A stretch of 64,000 nucleotides of DNA from contig OY783199.1 in the NCBI GenBank assembly GCA_963678675.1, positions 23,681,546-23,745,545 of the forward strand. The letters run 5' to 3'. Of the stretch, positions 29,340-41,390 are shown in pieces. A program made the translations under genes and the position numbers. Within the stretch, counting starts at the first letter, position 1; every line of letters starts with the position of its first letter. The notes under the pieces are model-generated. The model ran no database searches, was not told the DNA's origin, and was given only the letters and a program-made list of their open reading frames with translations. This DNA comes from Xiphydria camelus. Taxonomy: Eukaryota; Arthropoda; Insecta; Hymenoptera; Xiphydriidae.

Positions 29340-31550
29340 AGTACGTTTTATAAATTATCATAGTTATTATTATTACGACAACGATTGATCGTAATTGTTG
29401 TTCGCTATTCGATTCACGCGTCTAGTTGCGAATACAGACAACTCTTTCAATAGTCAACGGACTCGACGGCTTTCCAATAGACCGGTCCCTCTTTAAACGC
29501 TTCTACTGACTCTGTTATTGTTCCCTGATTGCGCATACGTGGAATCACACTCGTGGAATGATATTGCACACCTGGACGTTGATAGGCACAGTAAGATAAT
29601 GGACTATTGGGAGGTTTTTCTAGGAGTGGAATGTGGAATATTGGGAGGTATGGACTATCGAGAGGGTTGTTTGTATATCTTGCGGGCCTATCTGATTCTA
29701 CACGGTATATGCAGATGTACGTCCGTTCTCTCTTTTTTTTAACTTGTACGATCTCTCTCCAATGTATATGCACATGCAGGGATTTTTCTCGATTTTTTTC
29801 ATCATACGGATGCATTAGAATCGCATAGACTGATCATTCAGGATCGTGAAATAAAAGTTAAAAGTACCCATGAATTCATATTTTTTCCAAATTCACTGCC
29901 AAAACTTTGCCCTTTCTAATGTGCCAAATGAAATGTCCAACCCTTTCGTTAGCTATGTTCATTAGAATTATTGTAGAATAATTGTAGAAAAACGAAGGCA
30001 CAGAATCTGAGGAAATATTTTTTTGAGTCCTAGAAGAGTTCCTGCAATAATATCACGTTTCCTATTTGCGATTAAATGAAAGCCGCTTTTATCAGTTATT
30101 TATGAAATTACACACGGTCAAATTTTATAAAATTACACACTCAAGTTTAAAAAAGTTCCAATCTAAACGGTCAATTACTTAAAATACTTTTTATCACGCT
30201 TACTTTGTAATTTGGCGAGGAGTTTTTTTCTTTCAAACAAGTTAACAAATCTATATAGCATTTCGTCGATGACACGTATACGTAGGTACTGTGTCTTGCG
30301 CCTCTCTCCTTGACATCAACGCAACGCAAATGTTTTCACACGCGTACGAAATTCTACGGCCGAAGAAGTTTCTAACGTAGAAAATGTATTAAATAGGCTA
30401 ATTTATACTTCGACTCGAAAAATCATTTACCGATGATATTAATAAAAATGGAGAGAGAGAAAGAGAGAGGGGAATAATTATTATAGCATGATATTATCGT
30501 CGATTGGTTTTGTTTCTATACAAATAAGTACCTGAAATAATTGCTTTATCATAAGTAAGCAAGAATAGGTAGGCGCGATGTTAATAGGTGTTAAGTGACA
30601 TGTAATATACAAAAATAATGTTTTTGCACAATAATATCATGTATACCCATGGCCATCCGTTGTAATATTAAACGTTTTACATCTACCCCATACGATCGGT
30701 AGTTATCTAGTGAGCACTAATTGGTAAGAGCATCGTTTCGACTCGTCGCGAATTTCTCTTTCCTAATACGCGGTCACATTTTCCTCAATGACTTTGTTCA
30801 TGATCTTTGTTTACTACTTTGGCAATACATATGGCAATAATTGAGTTATAAAGCGTGAGGCAAGTAATAATCATTCGATTCTTCCAAATATGGAATAGGG
30901 TGAATAAAAAATATTTTATTAAAACTTCTTAAAGTTATCGTTCTGGCGAATATTTATGACTACTTCAAATGATGTGCGATCATGGTAAGTTGAAGCATCC
31001 AAAAACTTAGGCATTGCGAGAGACGGAGACAATCTTAAAACTTTCCACGCACATTTAAAATGTTTTAAACCCTTACATTTTTCCAGATCTTTGAGAACAG
31101 TGAGAGTTAAGGTCTTTGAGAGTCGTGTTTCTCGAGTACATACTCATTTATACATTCACGCTGCATATATAGTCCGGTCAAGTTAGCCTAAAAGATAGGG
31201 GTACCCTTGCATAAATTCCCAAGAAGCTGAAAATTTACATGAACGTTAGGGATACCATTATAATGAAATTGTGAAAAGTACCCATCGATCCCGTGTGTGC
31301 AAAAAATTGTATGCAAGGTCAAAGTTCGCAAAAATGGGTTTTTTGGATTTATTAGCGAAACGGTTAGTTTCATGATAAAAATAGTTCCAACAAAAATTGT
31401 AGACCATGCAATTCTCTACAAAAATTGTCCTTACACTTTATTCCTAAGAAGCACCATTTCTGAGAAAAAGCCATTCAAAAGTTGTATTCTCCATAATATG
31501 CGTGACTACGCTGCCTATGTACATCATTGGTCGTATAATATAAGTAAAAC
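29340..31550. other. Intergenic DNA, nothing recognised
   Basis: AT-rich with scattered short ORFs that have no family features. A GA-rich microsatellite lies near 30450-30470 and a second AATAAA at 29850-29855. Confidence 0.5.
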
Positions 31551-31551
31551 T

Positions 31552-31697
31552 ATTAGTCTGCGTGACTAATACATTAATATTGAATGATAATTCTAAAGGC
31601 GCGTCCTCACTGAGTCGATCGACAATGTCGATTCAATGAGGTCGCGCCTTTAGAATTATCATTCAATATTAATATATTAGTCACGCAGACTAATATT
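31552..31697. repeat. Hairpin repeat with about 52-bp arms
   Basis: TTAGTCTGCGTGACTAATAC then ATTAATATTGAATGATAATT then CTAAAGGCGCG (from 31554) is inverted at about 31643-31694. The short centre holds TCGATCGACAATGTCGA. TTCTAAAGGCGC also occurs at about 40190, so this is a dispersed family. It directly abuts the mariner at 31695. Confidence 0.8.
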
Positions 31698-31781
31698 GGG
31701 TTGGTGGTTCTTTTTCATTAAAAATTGGCATTTTGTTCATTTTTTTTTCATTAAAATAATTTGCTCTATTTAGTTAATAAA

Positions 31782-32270
31782 ATGCGTGTCGAAAATCATG
31801 CCCATATTCGCCATATTATGCTCTACCACTTCGAGAATGATGGAAGGCGGCACAGTCATTTCGCGATCTCAACGAACTCTTCGGTGAGGGAACAATCAGC
31901 AAAAGCCAAGTTGAAAGATGGTTCAAAAAGTTCAAATCGGGCGATACAAACCTTACAGATGAAGAAGGAAGAGGTCGACCATCTAATTTCAACGACCAGG
32001 CACTTTTGGCAGCCATGGAAGAAGGCGAAAGCTTGACAATATGAATGCTGGCCGACGACTTTGATGTGGACCATTCGACCATTGTTCGTCGTCTCAAAAA
32101 GCTCGGAAAAGTATGGAAATTGGCTGTATGGGTTCCCCGCGAACTCTCCAACCACAACAAAGCCGAGCGTGTCCGAATTTTCACCGATTTGCTGCAGGGA
32201 AACGAGCAAGCACCCTTCCTGAAGAATCTCGTCACTGGGGATGAATCTTGGCTTCTTTTCAAAAACGTCG
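31782..32270 (+). pseudogene. Mariner transposase pseudogene (5' part)
   Basis: It starts MRVENHAHIRHIMLYHFE, loses frame by one base, then reads DLNELFGEGTISKSQ-type sequence and RWFKKFKSGDTNLTDEEGRG on the next frame. It meets an in-frame TGA before MLADDFDVDHSTIVRRLKKL and runs to LVTGDESWLLF, which holds the first catalytic Asp. It stops at the inversion point 32271, so the remaining catalytic residues are absent. Confidence 0.85.
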
Positions 32271-32478
32271 TCTTCTTCCACGGCTGCCAAAAGTGCCTGG
32301 TCGTCGAAATCAGATGGTTGACCTCTTCCTTCGTCATCTGTAAGGTTTGTATCGGCCGATTTGAACTTTTTGAACTATCTTTCAATTTGGCTTTTGCTGA
32401 TTGTTCCCTCACCGAAAAGCTCGTTGAGATCGCGAAATGACTGTGCCGCCTTCCATTCTTTCTCGAAGTGGTAGAGTA

Positions 32479-33040
32479 TAATGTGAGTGCACTGGTATCC
32501 GTCCATGTAAGATTTTTTCTAGCGCGGGAAATGTAATATTTAATTACCATGGCCAAATATAGAAAGAAGAGTAAATATAATACAATAATGGACTCTTTTT
32601 CATCAATAAAAAAATTTTAAAATTTGAAAAGGGATTCATAATAATTAAATAATAAAATTTTTAAGTGAAGGGTCAAAAGGGTCAGTATTCGACCGTCTGT
32701 TTTCGCTCTGCGCCGGTACCGAATAACGTAATTTTACAATAACAAAACGCCTTTTTCAGCACCTCCAATAATTTTAATTTATATTACAATATATTATCCA
32801 TCGATTTAAACATATTTTAATACGTTTGTTACTTACATTTTGTCGTATCCATCTGAACTACTGATCTCCAATCCTAACCTACTCTTCTAACGAAATACAT
32901 TCAAAGCATGATGTTAGCGCCACGCGTCGAAACAAATTAATAAATTTTAAACATTTAGAAATGTTAAATATTCAATATTTCCATAACCGACATTCGGTGA
33001 ACGGATACCCATACACGGTCGGATACTGGTGCACTCACGG
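32479..33040. mobile_element. MITE nested inside the mariner
   Basis: GTGAGTGCACTGGTATCCGT at the left and inverted GGATACTGGTGCACTCAC at the right bound about 560 bp of AT-rich DNA. It interrupts the right mariner arm between GTAGAGTATAAT and TATGACGAATATGGACATG; that sequence is uninterrupted in the left arm (31792-31825). Confidence 0.8.
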
Positions 33041-33159
33041 TATGACGAATATGGACATGATTTTCGACACGCATTCTATTAACTAAATAGAGAAGATTAT
33101 TGTAATGAAAAAAAAATAAACAAAATGCCAATTTTTAAAGAAAAAGAAGCCGTTCCCCA

Positions 33160-35650
33160 CTGATTCTTGTTCTTCCTCGAGAGGAGGTACAAGAATTGGT
33201 GGGGAATTGGTGGGAAATTCTATACTTTCGGCTCATTTGTGATAACTATAGATATACTATAGCGCTTGGAGAAATGAGTGCAGAAAGTGTAGGCAACGAG
33301 AACAAACCTATTTTCACGATCACTATTTCGCCTTTTTGCAATTAGCGGAATAATTCCACGGCGACACATATACCGAGGAAAAATAATTGGTGCAATATCA
33401 GCGTAAGTTGGAGACCTCGGAGGCGAATTAAATATTGAGTTCACTCCCCGTTTCATTTTGATAAATAAATAATTCGTCTAATTTTAAATTGTTTTTCTCG
33501 GTTCGTATACTGCGTGCAATGACCAGTCGATTACGAGATATCGTTTCGTCCATTCTCCTTCTATCGACCAATAGAGAGCTCTACAGAATAAATAGAACAA
33601 CGGTCAATAAAATTAACGATTGACGTATTCGATTACGATCATTTGCCGTCTCAGTGGTTCCAAGCGATATCGCACGTGAACGTATGTACCTTTAATGCGC
33701 AATTAAGTATTGCAAATAGCTTGCTTTCGACAGAAGTTCGTAAACCGAGGACTTGTGCATTGCATGCTACGCGAGAGAGAAGTCGTGAAAATCTGCAGAA
33801 CATTCGCCACTTAAAAGATCTAATCGAAGTCAAACGTCTCGCGCTTCGAATGACCGATCGCATTTCGGTCTTCCAGCGTTTGACGCGCATCCAAGGACTT
33901 TCAAGCGCGCACGCGCGTTCGTCTGCATCCAGATCAATGACTTCCCGTTCGACGCGTCCGCGTACTCCAAAAACCACCCACGCGGGAACCGAGGAGCCTG
34001 CCATTGTCGTCACATACAATAGATCTCGATTCCAACTGAGCTCATAGCCTGTGGAATGGAATTAATTGCTACTTCGTGATATATCCAATGCAGTACGCGT
34101 ACGGGTGGTACATGTAGCATATAGTTATACAGCCGATATATGAGAACGCTCGGCGCACGCACACTCACGCATGAGCAAGCGTAAGTGGATGGGCTGATGC
34201 TTGGTTCTTCGGTGGTGTGTCGTGTGGGTATACCATCTGACCTTGATGGGGCCACTGGCCCTATCATATTATTTACGTGGTGTTTGTATTTCGGGGGGCC
34301 GGAGCGCTTCCCACATCGATGATGATATTCGCAAGCGGCCCTGCCGTGTCGCGCGTTTCGCTGGATCGGATTCAGAGCGAAGTCCTCTCGCTTTATCATT
34401 CATCTTCCGAGATACCGTTGCGCGTCGTTTGCTCAAATTACAATCAGCCGTGCGGGATCAGTTTGTATGTTATAAGAGCTAATTAACATGTCTCCTGCTT
34501 CGGGGCCGAAATGCAAATTTTGAAAATCAACGCGCAATAGGCGCCGTGTGTTTGGATGGAGCGGACTCGAGTTTGCGTTTCGCGCGCCGGAGGAGGTCGC
34601 GTGCCGCTACGCGTTCCACGCGAAGATAAACGGGCGGCGTATGACGTAAAGCAGCGGGAATGTTCCGGCCGTTCTTTAGAGATTTGCTTGGTTCTAGATG
34701 GAAAATCGTGTGCGGTCGATTGGACATCCTTGTTTCAGCGAGCGCTCTGGGTATTATGATTTTGAGATGATCTCTGCATTAATAATGTAAGAGGATTGTA
34801 ACGCTGACGAGACGCGCCTGGCTCTCTACTGGGAATTACCACTTAACGATGACATGTCGATCGAATGTCATAGATAGCGATGCGGCGACCATTGCTCGAA
34901 AGCAATATCTTAATGTCGCGCGCTTCGACCCATGAATTTCGTGGATATACATATACGTACGTATACTATATCGAATCCGTTCGATCGGTTGTTTTTTTAT
35001 TCGTTCAGTGTCAACAGCGCCGCACGTATCCCGTTCGACCTACGGCTATTAAAATTTAAAGATCCCCTGGAAATCCTAATGAGATACTTGCCACGGTTAG
35101 GTGATGCCACGGAATTCCTTTCAACTGTTAAATCTCAACGGACTTCTACTCCGCTTGTATCGTTTCGACGAGAACGTAATTGCGTAGTAATGAAGCACAG
35201 TGAAAAGGACAAAAAAAAACGTTTTTTTGTTTTTTTTTCGGGATTTTCCCTCGGATATAATTTTTCTGGATTCTCTTAAATGCTCGCATACACATACATA
35301 TATGAATATAAAGAACATCAGATCATTTTCATTCGGTTTCACAAGTTGATATGTGGAATCTCAAAAGTAGGCTCCCTAGGTATCACTTAACACAGTGGAT
35401 GCTCTTGGTAAACCGAGATAAAATTGTAAGAAAGTAATTATTAAATAAGCAATAAAAATATATGGAACAGAATCTCAACTAACATGTGCACAAATTGCAC
35501 AAATGACGCTTCCCTATCTAGTAGAAGGTTATGCAATAAGGTTAATAATTAACAACTTCTGTTAGAAATTACTCATCGATGATCATTTAAATTGGTACCG
35601 CGGAGTGTATTATTTAATGACTTAAGGGTTTCCAACATAAGTCTAAAAAT
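33160..35650. other. Intergenic DNA, nothing recognised
   Basis: Moderate GC, several short ORFs on both strands without recognisable domains. No repeat structure stands out. Confidence 0.5.
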
Positions 35651-35656
35651 AATAAT

Positions 35657-35800
35657 TATCTATATAAATAAGAATGTAATGTCTGTTTGTTCACGGACTA
35701 AGATCTCCGAAAGTTCTTTACCGATTGATTTGAAATTTTGACACAAGGTTGCAGTCGAATGCGAGCGTGTCTTGATATACTTACTATTTATATACCTACT
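35657..35800 (+). mobile_element. Helentron-like terminal remnant
   Basis: ATCTATATAAATAAGAATGT, then AATGTCTGTTTGTTCACGG and CCGATTGATTTGAAATTTTG. This order resembles the 5' ends of arthropod Helentron/Helitron2 elements as I remember them. It is cut off at 35801 by the next element. Confidence 0.45.
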
Positions 35801-37857
35801 CCCTTAAGGGGGGTCTAACACTTTCCGAAAATCAATTTTTTTTATTGCCTTTTCTTATAGTAAAACATTTAAATAATTTTCTGTCAAAATTTCAAGCCAA
35901 TCGAAGCAAAACTCTCAGTCATAGACCTTTAAGTCTCCCCTCCTCTAATACTGCGGAGCGGCAAGAACTCGGCGCTTTGATATAGTTATTTTCGTTATGA
36001 GGGCGCGAACGCCCGAATGACGAATTGAAGACCTTGGGACCAGAAGGGGATAAGCCACAATTTCGTCAAACACTCGAAAACCCTTAAATAAACATTTGCG
36101 TTACCTCTGTTCTGTTTTTAATTACATATTTCCCAACAAATGTTGACCTTATTTCCGATACAAATTAAAAACCTGGATTTCACGATTTGAGAATGAGTTA
36201 AAAATGACGTTTTCTCCAAAACTTTGTTTGGTGGCATGTCCCCTTCTGGTCCCAAGGTCTTCAATTCTATTTTTTATCACTAAGTGTCAAATACGAGGTT
36301 GACAGGGTTCGGGGCAGAGTGTTGTTCGGGGCGGGGTGTTGGCGGGGGGGTTGCAATCACAAACAAGTATTTTTTAAAGTAAAAAGAAATAAATAAACAA
36401 CCAAAGAACTTTAACACATTTACCGCCGCTCTAATGGCATGTTCACGATTTTTTTTTGCTCATTCGTTAATACTTTTTGTGCTTATTAATAAGATGTTTG
36501 TTTTTTTTCTGAGCACTAATTTCTTTTTTTTTAATGTTTAAAGTTTGACTTCGATTCAAACGAAATCCTTAGTGACGTCACTAAAGCCATTGGCAAGGGG
36601 TTTGTGAATGGTGGGGAATCTGTTGCCCGACTCTGATTGGTCAGTTAAAATGGCGGTGAAAGTGCGGCGCTTTAAAACGAATGCCTTTTTTAACATCTCG
36701 AAAATAATGGAAAAACATTTTTTTAATGACCCATTTTTTACCTACATTACTTTAATATCCTAATCTTCCGATTCATGCACTTTAAACAGTTGTACAAAAA
36801 GTTGTGAACATGCCCATTTAGATACATTTTGCCCCATGCCAACTTCAAGTTAATAATTCTGACAATAACAAAATATATAAAAATCGTCAAAATTCCGAAC
36901 CACGTGCACGTTTACGTCAAAGCACCTTTACTCAAGTGCCAGCCTACACATACACATGTAACCGCAGTGCCCAGTTCAAGCCTGAATGGAATAGAACGCT
37001 TATAAGCGACAGCGGCAGTGAATGGGTTAAGTTAGATTAGGTTCTGGCTTTTTGCGTCAGCTGTGTAGAGTTGTGTTGCGAATGCGTGGCGTTGAACACA
37101 CTGACTGTGCCAACTTCAAGTAATAATCGCAGTAATATCTCGAGAGTGTGCGACTTTTCTTTCACGCACTGTGCAGGTTATTTCACGTACTGCACAAGTT
37201 ATTTCACGCATTGTGTGCCACCTTTCACAAATTGGCGTGCGAAACGTGATTTCACATGCGTTAAGGACGCCCGTAAAACCGAGTATTTGGCATTGAGTGA
37301 CAAAAACGCTTTTTTCTCGAAACCGAGTTTTAAAAGCCCGCGGACATCGTCATTTAAAAACTACTGCACTGATTCTTTTCAAATATTCTACACACTCTTT
37401 CTACATATAAAATACCAGACCACAACGTTTTTTTTTATTACATGAAGGGGGTTTTACAGCAACAAAATGGCGTATTTTTGTCGTGAAAAATCGCAATTTT
37501 GACTTCAAACAACCACCAAAAGTTTAAAAATGGAAAAAAAATTAAAAAACTCGTTGGGGTCCAGAAAAACATCTGTTTTTACTAAATTGCTTTGATTTTA
37601 TGATGTCAGATAATTCTACGCTGAAATATAGTGTCCACCGCAAAACATCTTTTCTAAAAGGCGTCCTCGAAAATGCTTCGTCACCGGCTTATTTCTCAAT
37701 ATTTTTCTACAAAAAGATTACAAAATGTTGTTTGAATGATGCTTTGTAACATGCGAAACACTAAAATATATCTACTTCAACAATAGCTCTAAAAAAATTC
37801 GTAAAAATAGAGTTTTTTTCCACCCGTTAGACCCCCCCCCCTCCCCCCCTTAAGGGG
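35801..37857. mobile_element. 2-kb non-autonomous element with CCCTTAAGGGG ends
   Basis: CCCTTAAGGGGGGTCTAAC at the left is inverted at the right (GTTAGACC, then a C-rich run and CCTTAAGGGG). The interior is AT-rich with no recognisable transposase. An ORF at 37071-37445 has repeated Phe-Thr-His-Cys text but no family match. A smaller element (36022-36268) is nested inside. Confidence 0.6.
36022..36268. mobile_element. Nested MITE with GAATTGAAGACCTTGG ends
   Basis: GAATTGAAGACCTTGGGACC then AGAAGGGGA at 36022 is matched by inverted TCCCCTTCTGGTCCCAAGGT then CTTCAATTC ending at 36268. These are near-perfect 29-bp inverted ends around about 190 bp. Confidence 0.8.
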
Positions 37858-37973
37858 TAAATAAATAAAAATGTGCAAGAGTATTTCGAAGTACATCACG
37901 TCAGGGACGCGTCAAGCAGGGGTGACTCATGAAGCCAGGTCGAGGCCGAGACAGTTTCCCCCAATAGTGCTGA

Positions 37974-38957
37974 TCAAAATGGAGACTTTTTATCGATTCT
38001 AGTAAACGTAGTCTCAAAGCAGTCTTACTCCACAATACTAATGTATACGCACCAATACCAGTTGCGCATTCGACTGTTATGAATGAATCGTATGAATGTT
38101 TGAAAACTCTATTAGCAGCAATAAAATATGATGACCACAAATGGCAAGTTTGCGGAGATTTTAAAATTCTCACAATGATTCTGGGATAGCAATCTGGCTA
38201 TACAAAAAAACCGTGTTATCTTTGTAAATGGGATAGTAGAGATAAACAAAATCATTACGTGAAAAAGGTTTGGGAACCTAGAACATCCTTCGTTGTAGGA
38301 TCCGACAATATCTTACAGCAGCCGTTGATGGATTCAAAGAAGGTACTGATACCTCCATTACATATAAAGTTAGGACTCATGAAACAATTCGTCAAAACGT
38401 TGGATAAAGAAAGCGATTGTTACAAATACTTACGAGATCAATTTCCAGGTCTATCTGATGCTAAAGTAGGCGCGGGAGTATTCGATGGACCTCAGATCAG
38501 AAAAATGTTTAGAGACAATCACTTCGTAACTCAAATGAGCTCTATTGAGAAGAATGCGTGGGTCAACTTCAAGAAAGTATGTAGTAATTTTCTAGGCAAT
38601 CATAAGAGCTCGGACTACAACAAAATAATATCTGACATGGTTGAGAATTTCAGGAGATTGGAATGTAACATGAGTTTAAAATTACATATGATGGACAGTC
38701 ATGTGGACGAATTTCCAGATAACGTTGGCAATTTCAGTGAAGAACAAGGAGAACGTTTCCACCAATATTTTAAAGATGTAGAACGAAGATTTCAGGGTAG
38801 ATGGGATGAAAACATGATGGCAGATTTCTGTTGGATGTTGCAGAGAGAAAGCGCGGAAAAAGGAAAAAAATACAAGAGAAATCCCTTGCACAGATCTTTT
38901 GAGAATAAACAAGTACGTTATAAAAGAAGGCGAAACGATGAAGAAGTAGCAGAGTGA
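37974..38957 (+). pseudogene. Element-derived protein, RNase H-like acidic triad (PPLHIKLGLMK family), broken
   Basis: One frame reads KWRLFIDSSKRSLKAVLLHN at 37977, then PVAHSTVMNESYECLKTLLA, KWQVCGDFKILTM, a TAG stop at 38187, CYLCKWDSRDKQNHY (a CxxC...H knuckle), PPLHIKLGLMKQFVKTLDKE, KVGAGVFDGPQIRKM, EEQGERFHQYFKDVERR and MMADFCWMLQRES, ending at a stop at 38955-38957. It belongs to a family present in many copies in arthropod genomes (my recollection, usually annotated as uncharacterised). The acidic residues in FIDSS, CGDFK and GERFH resemble a DDE triad on an RNase H-like fold, which is inference. Stops lie directly upstream (37965, 37971), so the 5' part is missing or displaced. A second, more damaged relative lies at 51600-52264. 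Confidence 0.75.
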
Positions 38958-39479
38958 AATACAAAATGCACGTTCCAGCTACTCCAAAAATATAACGGAA
39001 TGATGATGCGAAAAAATTTGAACATTTTTACTGGATTTGACCTTGAAATGAACTTGACCCTGACATACTGGTGGCAAACGGACCTCGGATTCTAACTCAG
39101 TGACCTCGAAAACATATTGACGTGGTAGTTTATTCTCGTGAAGACACATTTTCTTATTTTTGCAATCATCATATGAACCTTCCATACAATAATATAAAGT
39201 GACCTTGAAATGACCTTAGGGGTTATGTTATCAAAAAAATTGGATACATATCTAGACGTAAAATTTCCCGTTCTTTCAGAATCTGCATAAAAAATTCATT
39301 TTTGGGAGAATAAATACATTTGACCTTGTCGGATCAAACGGACATCGGATTTGGATTCAGCGACCCCAAAAATATATAGGAATAATAATTTGAATAGATT
39401 TGACTTTTTTTAATCTCAAAAAACCAGCCAGAGATCATGATTTTCAAAAAGTTAATGGACAAACCAAATTCGGTATAGG

Positions 39480-40065
39480 GGGTTTTCTGGGCCGCTGGTC
39501 ACGAATCTGAAATAGGATTTCAAAAATTCAAGATGGCGGATCCAATATGGCGGACGAGATTTTCGAAAATCGACGAATTTATGCCAAACTTGGTATTGGG
39601 GGTTTTTTGGGTCCCTGATGACGAATCTGAAGTCAGATTTCAAAAATTCAAGATGGCGGAGCCAATATGGGGGACGAGAATTTAGAAAATTGACGGATTC
39701 ATGTCAAATTTGGTATAAAGGGGTTTTTTGGGTCGCTGATTACGAATATGAAGTTATATTTACAGATTCAAAATTTTCGAAAACCTATTCCGTCATATTG
39801 GATCCGCCATCTTGAATTTTTTTAATCTGACTTCAGATTCGTGATCAACGACCCAAAAAAAACCCCTATACCAAATTTAGCATGAATCCGTCGATTTCCG
39901 AAAATCTCGTCCGCCATATTGGGTCCGCCATCTTGAATTTTTGAAATCCGACTTCAGATTCGTGATCAGCAGCCCAAAAAACCCCCTATACCGAATTTGG
40001 TTTAACTCCATTATCTTTTTGAAAATCATGATCTCTGGGTGGTTTTTTCAGATTAAAAAAATGTG
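39480..40065. repeat. 120-bp subterminal repeats, three direct then two inverted
   Basis: Each unit has GGGTCGCTGATNACGAATCTGA-type text followed by ATTCAAGATGGCGGA and CCAATATGGCGG. Landmarks fall at 39489, 39609 and 39730 (direct) and at 39837 and 39958 (inverted), a period of 120-121 bp. They follow the 37974-38957 pseudogene. The same GGGTCGCTGA...CGAAT motif flanks the related gene at 51285-52619. Confidence 0.85.
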
Positions 40066-40109
40066 ATGTGATGGCTAAATTTTGACACCCCGGATTCGTG
40101 ATCAGGAGG

Positions 40110-41390
40110 CAAAATTACTACGGATAACATATATCGCATCAAAAGTATACCCCACTTTTTTGTTTTGTGTGTGACTGTTATTCTAAAGGCGCACTAATAT
40201 ATGTATATCGATCGTGTTGGCGCTCTTTTACTACGAAATATTTTCGCAAATCCTTGTTCGTACTCTCGCAATATCGTTGGACGGGATCCATCGATTCCGT
40301 AGGAAAAATGTCACGTATTGTTAGCTCATTGAACCGCGATTGATGCGACTGCGAACATCGCCGCATTCGACGGGTGAACCGATAATCGCTGATACCTCAT
40401 AATTCATTCGACACGTGGGTGGCACACATCGATAGTAAGCATGTGTCACTCTGTCGGAGATCACCTTAACGGGTCGGCAGCGATCCTCGCGCGATATACC
40501 GATGGAAAATATCGACGAATGTCGACCGCGGAAGACTCCGCGATTGATATGATTTAACGACGAGACCCGCGTTTTAGTAACTCATCTCAGTGCCCTCAAT
40601 AGTAAAGAACGATGCCAATGACATAGAATTTTACAAAATGGAGCGGAGAGCCTTTCCAGGAATCTGCAAATTGTACCAAACAGCACAAGAGTCGGAATAC
40701 ATCTTTACGTCACCATTAAGACGTTTTATTTTCTAATTTTGGACTATTACATAAAATCGTCTCAAAGATATCGTTCAATGTTAAAAATGGTCAAAAGGTA
40801 GAAAATGAAACTTCCTAAAGACTATTTGAAATCCTTGATACCAGCTTCAATCTAACGATATACGTAAACAAATTTACAGGGATGTGAAAGCACCGTATAA
40901 ATACGAAATGCATAAATTATTCATTAGAACAGGACGAAAGCACGCGAAGAGAAGTACATATAATGAACTCAAATTCGATCTCGAGAGAATTCGGGGAGCG
41001 GTCGCATTAGGCTCTATAATTGCATCCTATTACCTTCGTCAAAGAAAAGACAGTACCATTTTCGACAATATAGTTTTAAAGACCTGTAACGCGGAATGAA
41101 GCTTCTTCGTCGTTCCCGCATAGTATAAAACAGAATATAATTTATCGATGCTTTGGGACTAGAAGACACCTGGAAGTATCAATAGCTCCAATAAGGAAAA
41201 CAAAATTTATTGCACTCGGTGGGAATACATCATCAAAGCCGGAGAGAGAATAGAGAAGAAATGTGCATTCTTTATGTGGAGACAATCTCGAGTAGGCGAG
41301 GGTAACTTTACAGACTTGGATCAATTATACTGGTATTTGAGAAATAATTTTTCCAGCGCTCCCCTATAAGTTGGCAAGCAGAATAAATAT
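40110..41390. other. Intergenic DNA, nothing recognised
   Basis: No gene or complete element. TTCTAAAGGCGC near 40190 is shared with the hairpin at 31552-31697. An open frame at 40884-41099 begins at GTG and has no family features. Confidence 0.5.

Larger units (their letters stand above)
31695..33155. mobile_element. Mariner element with inverted duplication of its 5' part
   Basis: The left half (31695-32270, +) carries a mariner transposase 5' region. From 32271 the sequence turns round and repeats the first part on the minus strand to about 33155. Both ends have TTAAAAATTGGCATTTTGTT or its complement. The right copy is interrupted by another element (32479-33040). The result is a terminally palindromic, defective element. 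Confidence 0.85.

Noticed and set aside
31816..32556. 246-codon minus strand ORF, and 31856-32290 minus
   Set aside because: They run across the mariner inversion and are mostly the wrong strand of the transposase.
37071..37445. 124-codon ORF with repeated Phe-Thr-His-Cys
   Set aside because: It lies inside a non-autonomous element, with no family features, and low complexity explains it.
40884..41099. 71-codon ORF
   Set aside because: Starts at GTG and matches no known pattern.
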